Shown one piece after another: positions 1 through 6,572 of a stretch of 64,000 bases of DNA. The stretch is from Lachnospiraceae bacterium UBA7196 (GTDB lineage: Bacteria; Bacillota; Clostridia; Lachnospirales; Lachnospiraceae). The DNA lies in contig DKUU01000006.1 of NCBI GenBank assembly GCA_002490835.1, positions 1-64,000 of the forward strand, read 5' to 3'. The position numbers and the translations under genes were made by a program. The notes under the pieces are model-generated. The model had not been told where the DNA came from, did no database searches, and was given only the letters and a program-made list of their open reading frames with translations. Position 1 is the stretch's first letter, and each line of letters starts with the position of its first letter.

Positions 1-1
1 G

Positions 2-76
2 ATCCTGTGTGCGATCGCTATGGTATTTTACCGGCTGATTCAGGGGGCGGAACATTATTATAAAAAGAAGTATTAG
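2..76 (+). CDS. C-terminal end of a membrane protein (partial)
   Basis: The frame that opens at base 2 encodes 24 residues and a TAG stop. It reads as a hydrophobic stretch (ILCAIAMVFY) followed by a polar, Lys/Tyr-rich tail ending YYKKKY, which looks like the last membrane helix and cytoplasmic tail of a transporter permease or similar protein. The other two forward frames give less protein-like sequence. The gene begins left of the window, so the family cannot be named. It converges on the radical SAM gene that ends at base 117. Confidence 0.45.
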   Translation: MLCAIAMVFYRLIQGAEHYYKKKY

Positions 77-91
77 CTTCTTCGGCAAAGG

Positions 92-119
92 TAGGGGCAG
101 ACCTTCTGATCTGCCCCTA
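92..119. terminator. Hairpin between converging genes
   Basis: A perfect 10-bp stem, TAGGGGCAGA (92-101) with TCTGCCCCTA (110-119), closes an 8-base loop. It lies between the partial forward gene and the reverse-strand radical SAM gene and contains that gene's stop codon. Neither side has a strong T-run, so it may be a weak bidirectional terminator or simply a 3'-end stabilising hairpin. Confidence 0.5.
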
Positions 120-989
120 ATCCCAAAGACTCATCTGCCTCCTCTCTTCTTTCTCCTCAAAGGTATGCAGATAGCGAAATATTTTTTCATTATCATGAAC
201 CATTCCATACTCACCACATTTTTGATGAAATACCCTCATCAGATGCCTGCTCTTCGGACTTGCAATCTCGTACCGGTATCCGTAAGTTTTGCTGTACTTT
301 TCCTTTAAACCGGGAAACAGTTGATCTAATTGCTTATAAAAATACTCCCGATTTCCCTCTCTGAGCGTCAGCCCCATGCCAAAATTGATCACACCGTAGA
401 CTCCCGCCTGCGCGCACAGTTCCAGAATACCCTCGATATTCTCCTGCGTATCGTTGATAAAAGGCAGGATCGGCGTCATCCATACGACGGTGGGGATGCC
501 CGCATCCCGCAGCTTTTCAAGCGCTGCCACGCGCTCCCTCGTCGTAGAGACATTGGGCTCGATCTTCCTACAAAGCTCCTCGTCAAAAGTGGTCAGCGTC
601 ATCTGTACGACGCACTTCGTCTTTTCATTGATACGCTGCAATAAATCAATATCCCGCAGGACGCGGTCCGACTTCGTATGTACCGTGACCCCGAATCCGT
701 ACGCATCGATCAGGGTCAGCGCCTTTTTCATATATTGCAGTTCCAATTCCAACGGAATATAGGGATCAGTCATGGCGCCCGTGCCGATCATACATTTTTT
801 ACGCTTGCGTTTCAGGGCCTGCTCTAGCAGTTCAATCGCATTCTCCTTGACCTCAATATCCTCGAAAGCGTGCTCCATATGGTAGCACCTGCTTCTGGAA
901 TCGCAGTAAATACAGCCATGCAAACAGCCGCGATACAGATTCATCCCGTTCTGGGAAGATAAGATTCCCTTTGCCTTTACAAAGTGCAT
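117..989 (-). CDS. SPL-family radical SAM protein
   Basis: A 290-residue radical SAM enzyme of the spore photoproduct lyase-like (SplB/COG1533) group. The [4Fe-4S] motif CxxxCxxC is seen as CLHGCIYC (C22, C26, C29), followed by a TIM-barrel-like body with TGAMTDPYIPLE, the region typical of this family. A longer frame starts at a GTG at 1004, but AGGAG sits 7 bases before the ATG at 989, and the protein then begins MHFVKAKGIL, where relatives start. It follows the ClbS-like gene after 11 bases, so the two are probably co-transcribed. True SPL repairs the spore photoproduct in DNA. Many relatives have no assigned substrate and this one could be either. Confidence 0.85.
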   Translation of the reverse strand: MHFVKAKGILSSQNGMNLYRGCLHGCIYCDSRSRCYHMEHAFEDIEVKENAIELLEQALKRKRKKCMIGTGAMTDPYIPLELELQYMKKALTLIDAYGFGVTVHTKSDRVLRDIDLLQRINEKTKCVVQMTLTTFDEELCRKIEPNVSTTRERVAALEKLRDAGIPTVVWMTPILPFINDTQENIEGILELCAQAGVYGVINFGMGLTLREGNREYFYKQLDQLFPGLKEKYSKTYGYRYEIASPKSRHLMRVFHQKCGEYGMVHDNEKIFRYLHTFEEKEERRQMSLWD

Positions 990-1000
990 CCACCCGCTCC

Positions 1001-1540
1001 TCACTTCCCGGCGCAGTTTTTCTTATGCGCTTTTAACTTCTTCATCGCCCAGTCATAGTGACTTGACAGATTGGAGACAAAATAGCCGCCAAGAGTACTT
1101 CCGCCCACCCACGGGAAAACGCCTCTGGAAAACAATTCTTCATCGGAAAAAGTCTCCGCCAGCGCCATCACACCGGCATGGGACTTTTGCAGCATGGTTT
1201 TTGCTTCGTCAAGCGTAGTGTCCTGATGCTTTTTCCAAAACATCATATTCATATCGCCATATGTTTTCCAGTTATAAGGTCTTGGCAGAAAAGGCCAGTT
1301 GTCGCCCCTTTGATTAGCGGCCACCCAGGTCAGCAAGAGCTGGTGCCACTCGTAGAGATGCGTAAGAACGTCCCGCAGATTTTTGTCCCGTTTCCAGTGC
1401 GCCTCTTTCTTTGCGCTGTTTGAAAAATCAAAGGGCGTATTCAGCTCCTTCTCCGTCATTCCTGCGATCATTTCCTGCATTTTTTCATAATTTTCATTCG
1501 CTGCGGCCAATAAGTCCGCCTTTGTCGTCGGTCTTGCCAT
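1001..1540 (-). CDS. ClbS/DfsB family four-helix protein (DUF1706)
   Basis: A 179-residue protein of the ClbS/DfsB family: a helical bundle starting MARPTTKADLLAAAN, with the characteristic NLRDVLTHLYEWHQLLLTW segment and a C-terminal LSSHYDWAMKKLKAHKK. ClbS itself protects colibactin producers from their own genotoxin, while most family members are uncharacterised DinB-like proteins. The ATG at 1540 is chosen over an upstream in-frame start because AAGGAAGG lies just before it. It sits between a WYL regulator (upstream) and the SPL-like radical SAM gene (downstream) on the same strand, which suggests a small stress-response unit. That reading is inference. Confidence 0.85.
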   Translation of the reverse strand: MARPTTKADLLAAANENYEKMQEMIAGMTEKELNTPFDFSNSAKKEAHWKRDKNLRDVLTHLYEWHQLLLTWVAANQRGDNWPFLPRPYNWKTYGDMNMMFWKKHQDTTLDEAKTMLQKSHAGVMALAETFSDEELFSRGVFPWVGGSTLGGYFVSNLSSHYDWAMKKLKAHKKNCAGK

Positions 1541-1604
1541 GGTATCCTTCCTTTCTGTTCTTATTATAGATTCCATGATACCGGCTATATACTGACACCC
1601 TATG

Positions 1605-2501
1605 TCAGGTTTTATATTTTTCTACTATTTTTTCCGCCTGCCGCGCGATTTCCTCCCGCAGATGCGCCGGAGAAAGGACCTCCACCTGCGTCCCGAAAGA
1701 GAGGATAAACCCTGTCAGCCACGCGCCTTCCGGCATGGCGGCGGACGCAATCAAGTCACCGTTCTCCTCTTTTCTGATCTGGGTTTTATCAAACTCATCG
1801 TAGACTCGGTATGCCATCTCTTTTGGAAAACGGAGCGTAACCGGCGGACAGTCTATCTCCGCTTCCTCTGCCTCCTTCGGAAAACTACGGCACACAAAAC
1901 TCTCCTCCAACATTTCATAATGCAAAATACGGTTCAGCTTAAAAGTCCGCATTTCCTGCTTTTCCATACAAAATGCCTTCAGATACCATGCTTTCGACTT
2001 ATAGACAAGTTTATGAGGCTGCACAACTCTCTCCCGCTCTGTCCCGTCTGCGCCCGCATAGCGAATCCTCACGCTCTTGCAGTGAATGACAGCCTTCTTT
2101 AACAGTTCAAACTTTTCATTGTCAAATTTCTGATCGCCCCATCGGGCAAAGTCCACTTCCAGCCAGTTTTCTGAGGGAAGAGCAAAGAGGGCGGAAAGCT
2201 TCTGCAAAGTCTGGCTCTCCCCCACATTTTGGGTAATATTGATGCTCTGGAGCGCGGAAAGGATCTCCTTCTTTTCCTCCTCAGACAGCACCGCCTGATC
2301 AAGAACAAAGCCTGTCATCAGACGGATACCGCCGTTTCTGCCCGCCTCCGCATAGATAGGAATACCCGCCGCGCTTAAAGAATCAATATCCCTGTAGATC
2401 GTCCGCACCGACACCTCGAAACGCTCCGCCAGTTCCGGCGCGGTCGCCTGTCCTTTTTCCAGTAGATAATATACGATGCGAAACAGTCTGCTCTCCTGCA
2501 T
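1605..2501 (-). CDS. WYL-domain transcriptional regulator (YafY-like)
   Basis: A 298-residue DNA-binding regulator. Residues 1-60 form an HTH_11-type winged helix (ELAERFEVSVRTIYRDIDSL), the middle carries a WYL domain (VVQPHKLVYKSKAWYLKAFC, followed by RTFKLNRI), and the C-terminus matches the WCX extension. WYL regulators often sense small ligands or nucleic acid and control stress and defence genes. The ATG at 2501 is preceded by GGGGAGGAAACA. Downstream on the same strand are the ClbS-like and radical SAM genes, its likely targets. Upstream lie 31-bp direct repeats that could be its operator. A 6-bp dyad (CTGACA/TGTCAG, 1592-1608) covers its stop codon. Confidence 0.88.
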   Translation of the reverse strand: MQESRLFRIVYYLLEKGQATAPELAERFEVSVRTIYRDIDSLSAAGIPIYAEAGRNGGIRLMTGFVLDQAVLSEEEKKEILSALQSINITQNVGESQTLQKLSALFALPSENWLEVDFARWGDQKFDNEKFELLKKAVIHCKSVRIRYAGADGTERERVVQPHKLVYKSKAWYLKAFCMEKQEMRTFKLNRILHYEMLEESFVCRSFPKEAEEAEIDCPPVTLRFPKEMAYRVYDEFDKTQIRKEENGDLIASAAMPEGAWLTGFILSFGTQVEVLSPAHLREEIARQAEKIVEKYKT

Positions 2502-2522
2502 TGTTTCCTCCCCATAATGCAA

Positions 2523-2632
2523 TTTTTTATAGGAACTTTTGTAAAATTCTTGCGTTTTTCATAGGAACTTTGCAAAAATATTACGTTTTTCATAGGAACA
2601 TTTGCAAAATTTCTGCGTTTTTCATAGGAGTC
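2523..2632. repeat. Three and a half 31-32 bp direct repeats, candidate operator
   Basis: Units start near 2524, 2555, 2586 and 2618 and share the core TTTTTCATAGGAAC followed by an A/T-rich stretch ending in (T)GCG or ACG. The first unit lacks one base of the core and the fourth is cut off after CATAGGA. Spacing is 31, 31 and 32 bases, three helical turns, so a protein bound to each unit would lie on the same DNA face. They fill the spacer directly upstream of the WYL regulator and downstream of the HD gene stop. An operator for that regulator is the simplest reading. Confidence 0.7.
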
Positions 2633-3220
2633 TTATGAAGGCCTGTAACTTTCCTTCTCCACGACCTCATAAATATCTTTCCCTGCTTTTGCTTCAAAAT
2701 AGGCTTTCAGTCTGATATTAGCATCCCACTTTTCCTGCGGATAGGAGCCATACCTTCTTTTCACGTCGCTCATGCGCTCCTCGATATCAAGCACGCCCTC
2801 ACTGCCGGCCAAAGAATCGCACAGCTGGATCAGTCTGTCATAGTCATCGTATTCTGCCGCAGCCAGCGCCTGTTCCAGTTCCCTGACCTTATCCTCTTCG
2901 ATATCGAACCTTCCTATGTAATCATGAATGTTCTGAATACTGAAGGAGTGTGTCAGGCAGATTTTTGCCGCCTCCTCATATCCCAACGACATCATATAAG
3001 CATAACCGTCCGAAATATGCTTCATATGACTGACACCGAACTTTCTGCCAATATCGTGAAGCAGTCCTAAGATATATGCTTTTTCGGCATCCATCCCACA
3101 CGCCGCCGCGATCTTTTCCGCGCAATGCGCCGTGACCCGGCAATGATCTGCCCACTGTCCCGGATTGCACGATTCTGCTTCCGTGAGCAGTCTTTCCGCC
3201 TCTATTCTTGTCGGTATCAT
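2633..3220 (-). CDS. HD-domain hydrolase-like protein
   Basis: A 195-residue HD-superfamily protein. The metal-binding His (H26, in WADHCRVTAHC) and the HD pair (LLHDIGRKFG, H55-D56) are seen, and a later DSLAG supplies the usual distal Asp. This resembles YqeK-like or other small HD phosphohydrolases, and the substrate cannot be told. The ATG at 3220 is preceded by GGGAGGAAAAACC; an upstream in-frame start lacks such a site. It is divergent from the DUF2268 gene, with about 80 bases between them for both promoters. Confidence 0.8.
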   Translation of the reverse strand: MIPTRIEAERLLTEAESCNPGQWADHCRVTAHCAEKIAAACGMDAEKAYILGLLHDIGRKFGVSHMKHISDGYAYMMSLGYEEAAKICLTHSFSIQNIHDYIGRFDIEEDKVRELEQALAAAEYDDYDRLIQLCDSLAGSEGVLDIEERMSDVKRRYGSYPQEKWDANIRLKAYFEAKAGKDIYEVVEKESYRPS

Positions 3221-3301
3221 GGTTTTTCCTCCCTGCACTTCACAATAGTCACATCATAGTTTATAATAATGTAATTAGAAATAAAATACAAGGAGACTGT
3301 T

Positions 3302-4210
3302 ATGACCGTAAAGCACGTCTATTCCCCCGACGTATACAGAAAAATAACGACGGCAGAGCCGGAGAAAAAAGACGATATCTACCGCTATGAATTGATGCTC
3401 CCTTTTCAGGGCAAATGGGACTGCTATCACATCCCCCTCAAAGCGCCCAGAGAGGGCGCATATGACATTATCATGGCCAATAACCGCTTGGGATTATTTG
3501 CGCCCTCCAAAGTGAATGAAACGACAAAGCTCTGGATCGATGCCATTTCCGATCAGAAGCTATGGGATGCCTGTCAACAGTCCATTGAAAACGCATTGGA
3601 GCGTTTTGTAAAAAAAGGAATCGAACTCAAAGTGCAGGAATATCTTTTTTCCATTTTTCTGGCTGACCCTGACAATGCTTATACGCAGGCGAACGAGGGC
3701 TACTGCGGGGACGGCGGCATTCCGGGCTTTGTGATGGGATGGCTTATTCCTACTGAAAATAACATCAAGAAGCTCCCTGCCGCGCTTGCGCATGAAACCA
3801 ATCATAATGTCCGCTACCAGTACATCAAATGGACGAATGACATCACTCTCGGCGAGATGCTTGTGGGGGAAGGACTAGCGGAAAATTACGCTACGATCAT
3901 TCATGGCGAAGAATTTCTCGGGCCGTGGGTGAGCAAGACAGATCCTGAACTATTGCCCTTGATTAAAGAAATCATCTATGACGGGCTGCATACGACAGGC
4001 TTTGAAAATATCACCGCCTATTTATACGGCGATGAGATGGCAAGGCTGCAAAGCTTTCCCGAAGTGGGACTGCCCTACTGTGCGGGCTATGCCGTCGGGT
4101 ATCATCTGATCCAATATTATCTGCAAAAAACCGGGATCGGCATTGAAGAAGCTACGATTCTGCCTCATGATGAGATACTAAAAGAGGTGGAAGAATTTTG
4201 GACGATGTGA
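3302..4210 (+). CDS. DUF2268 putative zinc protease
   Basis: A 302-residue protein of the DUF2268 family, predicted Zn-dependent proteases. The zinc-binding HExxH is seen as HETNH (H164, E165, H168), and GEGLAENYA (about 189-196) supplies the probable third ligand Glu. There is no signal peptide, so it is probably cytoplasmic. AAGGAG lies 6 bases before the ATG. The gene is divergent from the HD-domain gene and followed after about 30 bases by a small unknown gene on the same strand. Confidence 0.82.
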   Translation: MTVKHVYSPDVYRKITTAEPEKKDDIYRYELMLPFQGKWDCYHIPLKAPREGAYDIIMANNRLGLFAPSKVNETTKLWIDAISDQKLWDACQQSIENALERFVKKGIELKVQEYLFSIFLADPDNAYTQANEGYCGDGGIPGFVMGWLIPTENNIKKLPAALAHETNHNVRYQYIKWTNDITLGEMLVGEGLAENYATIIHGEEFLGPWVSKTDPELLPLIKEIIYDGLHTTGFENITAYLYGDEMARLQSFPEVGLPYCAGYAVGYHLIQYYLQKTGIGIEEATILPHDEILKEVEEFWTM

Positions 4211-4243
4211 TATAAAACCGTATTTTTGAAAGAGAGAAAAACC

Positions 4244-4624
4244 ATGAATTATAAGTATATGAGAATACAGGGCAGAGAAAACTCTTACATAACAAAGTAT
4301 CCCAAAGGGGTATTCAGTCTTTGTTGGAATCTGATCAGAGATAATCAATTGACCGACGAAGAAAAAGAACTGTTTCTATCTATTGATACATGGTTTAAAG
4401 AGAATCTTCCCGAACCGGAGCCTTGCAAAAACCAGGAACAGGTCATTACATTTTTCAAATGTGAAAGCACAGTGGAAATGCTCGAAAAGCTAAAGCCCGC
4501 TGTTGCGCTTTTGGATCAACATCAAAAACCTTACGATGTGGTTTATACAAATTTTGTAGGAACCATTGTTTATGAAGACAACTGGCAAATCGCCGTTCAG
4601 GTGAAAGACGGGAAAATGATATAA
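4244..4624 (+). CDS. Small protein of unknown function
   Basis: A 126-residue protein that I do not recognise. It is acidic, has no signal peptide or membrane segment, and looks like a compact alpha/beta domain ending in a beta-rich VYTNFVGTIVYEDNWQIAVQV segment. The frame is open from a TTG at 4226, but the ATG at 4244 has GAAAGAGAG upstream and is preferred. It follows the DUF2268 gene closely and is probably co-transcribed with it. It converges on the ComB-like gene that ends at 4647. Confidence 0.65.
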   Translation: MNYKYMRIQGRENSYITKYPKGVFSLCWNLIRDNQLTDEEKELFLSIDTWFKENLPEPEPCKNQEQVITFFKCESTVEMLEKLKPAVALLDQHQKPYDVVYTNFVGTIVYEDNWQIAVQVKDGKMI

Positions 4625-4646
4625 ATTCCGGTCAGAGAAGTATCCA

Positions 4647-5342
4647 TTATATCGGATGCTTTCTTGCCGCATACCCCATCTCGTCCTTCTCAATGCTGAG
4701 CACAAAGGGAAATTTGTTATATTCTATGCAGCGATAAAAATCAGCCTCTGGGAAGACGCTTTGTCTTTCCGGATCAAAGAAATGTTCGCCGCCATGATGC
4801 CTTAAGGCATTGACCCTCTGCTCCATATCCGTAAATTCCCTGCCCTCCAGAATGCTCTTGATATACGCCGCGCACAGTTCATCCTCCGGCGCTGGTCTGA
4901 CACCGCCGCTTCCCATGCTGACCAGCGAAACTGTCTGCGGCTGTCTGGAAATGATGTATTCGGCCACCGCCCTCGCATTGACCAGACTTCCTGTGATGAT
5001 CTCGTCCGCGTGGACGGCATTAACGATTCCCTGCGTTCCCGCGCTGGTGGTGTGAATGATCGTTTTCCCCGCCACGTCCTCTTTCCGAATGGAAGACGGT
5101 GAGTTGCCGTAGTCAAATCCCTTACACTTTATGCCCTTCCGCTCGCCGATCAAAATGCTGTCTTTGATACGGTCTCTGAGAGAAAACGCTTCCTCGATCG
5201 TTCCCACGGGACGAATCAGCTTCACACCCATATCATACAGATAGCATTCCAAAGAAAACGCCCTGAAAACATCGATGATAACGGTCAATCCCTCCGCCTG
5301 TTTTGCCCCTTCCAGTAACTGCAGCATATTGATATCATACAT
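4647..5342 (-). CDS. 2-phosphosulfolactate phosphatase family protein (ComB-like)
   Basis: A 231-residue ComB-family protein. The family signature is clear: VIIDVFRAF near the N-terminus, LIGERKGIKCKGFDYGNSPS (metal and phosphate region), then TIIHTTSAGTQGI and GSLVNARAVA. ComB hydrolyses 2-phosphosulfolactate in coenzyme M synthesis of methanogens. Bacterial homologues are common where no coenzyme M pathway exists, and none is seen here, so the true substrate is uncertain. The ATG at 5342 has AAAGGA about 10 bases upstream. The gene stands alone between converging and same-strand neighbours. Confidence 0.8.
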   Translation of the reverse strand: MYDINMLQLLEGAKQAEGLTVIIDVFRAFSLECYLYDMGVKLIRPVGTIEEAFSLRDRIKDSILIGERKGIKCKGFDYGNSPSSIRKEDVAGKTIIHTTSAGTQGIVNAVHADEIITGSLVNARAVAEYIISRQPQTVSLVSMGSGGVRPAPEDELCAAYIKSILEGREFTDMEQRVNALRHHGGEHFFDPERQSVFPEADFYRCIEYNKFPFVLSIEKDEMGYAARKHPI

Positions 5343-5375
5343 ATGGCTTTATTCCTTTCGCAAATTGATGCTCTA

Positions 5376-5858
5376 TTACTTTTCCGTCATCCGATTCCTG
5401 TGCTGTAAATGAATGCCGATGTGTCCGATTCCCAAAATAATCACACTGATCAACAGAAATATATTTCTTCCGTAAATACCCAACAGGAAAAAGGCACAGA
5501 CCGGAAGGGTCGCGCCCGCCACAGGAACACCGCAGATGCTGCTGTAAAAATCAGTCATTTTCTTTTCACTTTTAAAGTATCGTACCCAATATACCTCATA
5601 CAGCAGCATCAGCGCAAAAGAAAGTAACAGCCAGACAGCCCACAGGGAATCCAGCCTGACATTAAAATCGGAAAAAATCAAGGCACAGCAGCATACAAGA
5701 ACCTCTCCTACTCTCTCAAATCCCTGCAGCACTTTATTTTCTTTGACAACGTATTCATCATACCCGATCGGTTTATGTTTTGCCCAGATGCCGTTGGGGA
5801 TGAACAGCATCAGCAGATAAATCAATCCCACGTAGGAAAATCCGAAATGAAACATCAT
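5376..5858 (-). CDS. Small integral membrane protein
   Basis: A 160-residue protein with about four hydrophobic segments (near YVGLIYLLMLFIPNG, VLVCCCALIF, LWAVWLLLSFALMLLY and the C-terminal IFLLISVIILGIGHIGIHL). The motif IPNGIWAKHKPIGYDEY after the first segment looks conserved-type, but I cannot name the family. The frame is open much further upstream, overlapping nrdG. The start at 5858 is chosen because AAGGAG lies 6 bases before it. It follows nrdG after 58 bases and may belong to the nrdD-nrdG transcript. Confidence 0.75.
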   Translation of the reverse strand: MMFHFGFSYVGLIYLLMLFIPNGIWAKHKPIGYDEYVVKENKVLQGFERVGEVLVCCCALIFSDFNVRLDSLWAVWLLLSFALMLLYEVYWVRYFKSEKKMTDFYSSICGVPVAGATLPVCAFFLLGIYGRNIFLLISVIILGIGHIGIHLQHRNRMTEK

Positions 5859-5916
5859 TGCAATCTCCTTCTTTATAAGGATTTCTTTCATAGCAAGAAA
5901 ACAGCACGAAATCATC

Positions 5917-6447
5917 CTACTGCGGGGACTCCTCCCACAGCACGACCTGTCCCTGCCGCAGGGACGCCTGCACATCGATAATCCGCTGATTCTCCGATCC
6001 CCGAAACCGCAGGCTGATGTTTTTCTTTGCCTGTATAAATTCCCCGTCCACGATGATATCCAAATAAGACAGGAACTCCTTCATATCCTCCCACTTTTCG
6101 CAGAAGTCGTCCAGAATGTCCCTGTCAAAAAGATAGCCCGTATAGCACCAGATATTCTTTTGCGGAAAACGGGCCTTCACTTTTCTTAAAAAAAGAAGAA
6201 GCGCCGTCCAGTTTGCGTATTCCAAAGGCTCCCCGCCAAGCAGCGTCAGCCCCGCGATATGATCCGGCAAAAGCGCCGTAAGGAGCTCGTCCGCCACCGC
6301 TTCCGTAAAGGGCTGACCATACTGAAAATCCCAAGTCTCGGGATTAAAACAGCCCTCGCAGTGGTGCGTGCATCCGCTGACAAAGAGCGTCACCCGCACC
6401 CCCGGACCGTCCGCGATGTCGCATTTTTTTATCACTGAATAAAACAT
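5917..6447 (-). CDS. nrdG: Anaerobic ribonucleotide reductase activating protein
   Basis: A 176-residue radical SAM activase that installs the glycyl radical on NrdD. The cluster motif CxxxCxxC is seen as CTHHCEGC (C26, C30, C33), followed by NPETWDF and the GGEPLE motif, all typical of NrdG. The ATG at 6447 has GAGG upstream at normal spacing; a TTG 12 bases earlier is less likely. It lies downstream of nrdD on the same strand, separated by a 125-base spacer filled with hairpins, and the two are presumably one transcript. Confidence 0.95.
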   Translation of the reverse strand: MFYSVIKKCDIADGPGVRVTLFVSGCTHHCEGCFNPETWDFQYGQPFTEAVADELLTALLPDHIAGLTLLGGEPLEYANWTALLLFLRKVKARFPQKNIWCYTGYLFDRDILDDFCEKWEDMKEFLSYLDIIVDGEFIQAKKNISLRFRGSENQRIIDVQASLRQGQVVLWEESPQ

Positions 6448-6460
6448 AACATACCTCAAA

Positions 6461-6571
6461 TTCCGAGGCTGCGTAGCAGTCCTCGCAGAGTTAATTTCCG
6501 AGGTTGCGAAGCAATCCTCGCAGAGTTAATTTGCGCAGCAAATTTACTCTTGGCGAAGTAAATTTACTCTT
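6461..6571. repeat. Tandem hairpin array between nrdD and nrdG
   Basis: Two 35-base direct copies abut exactly (6461-6495 and 6496-6530) and differ at three bases. Each folds into a 9-bp stem with one bulged T and a three-base loop: CGAGGCTGC-GTA-GCAG-T-CCTCG and CGAGGTTGC-GAA-GCAA-T-CCTCG. Two of the three differences form one compensated pair (C-G to T-A) and the third is in the loop. A third hairpin follows (6522-6550, 12 bp, loop GCA), then a direct copy of AAATTTACTCTT. No ORF is present. It could tune the nrdD/nrdG expression ratio. Confidence 0.75.
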
Positions 6572-6572
6572 G

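Noticed and set aside
2523..2632. CRISPR-like array
   Set aside because: The 31-bp units abut without unique spacers, and no cas genes are present; a direct-repeat operator fits better.
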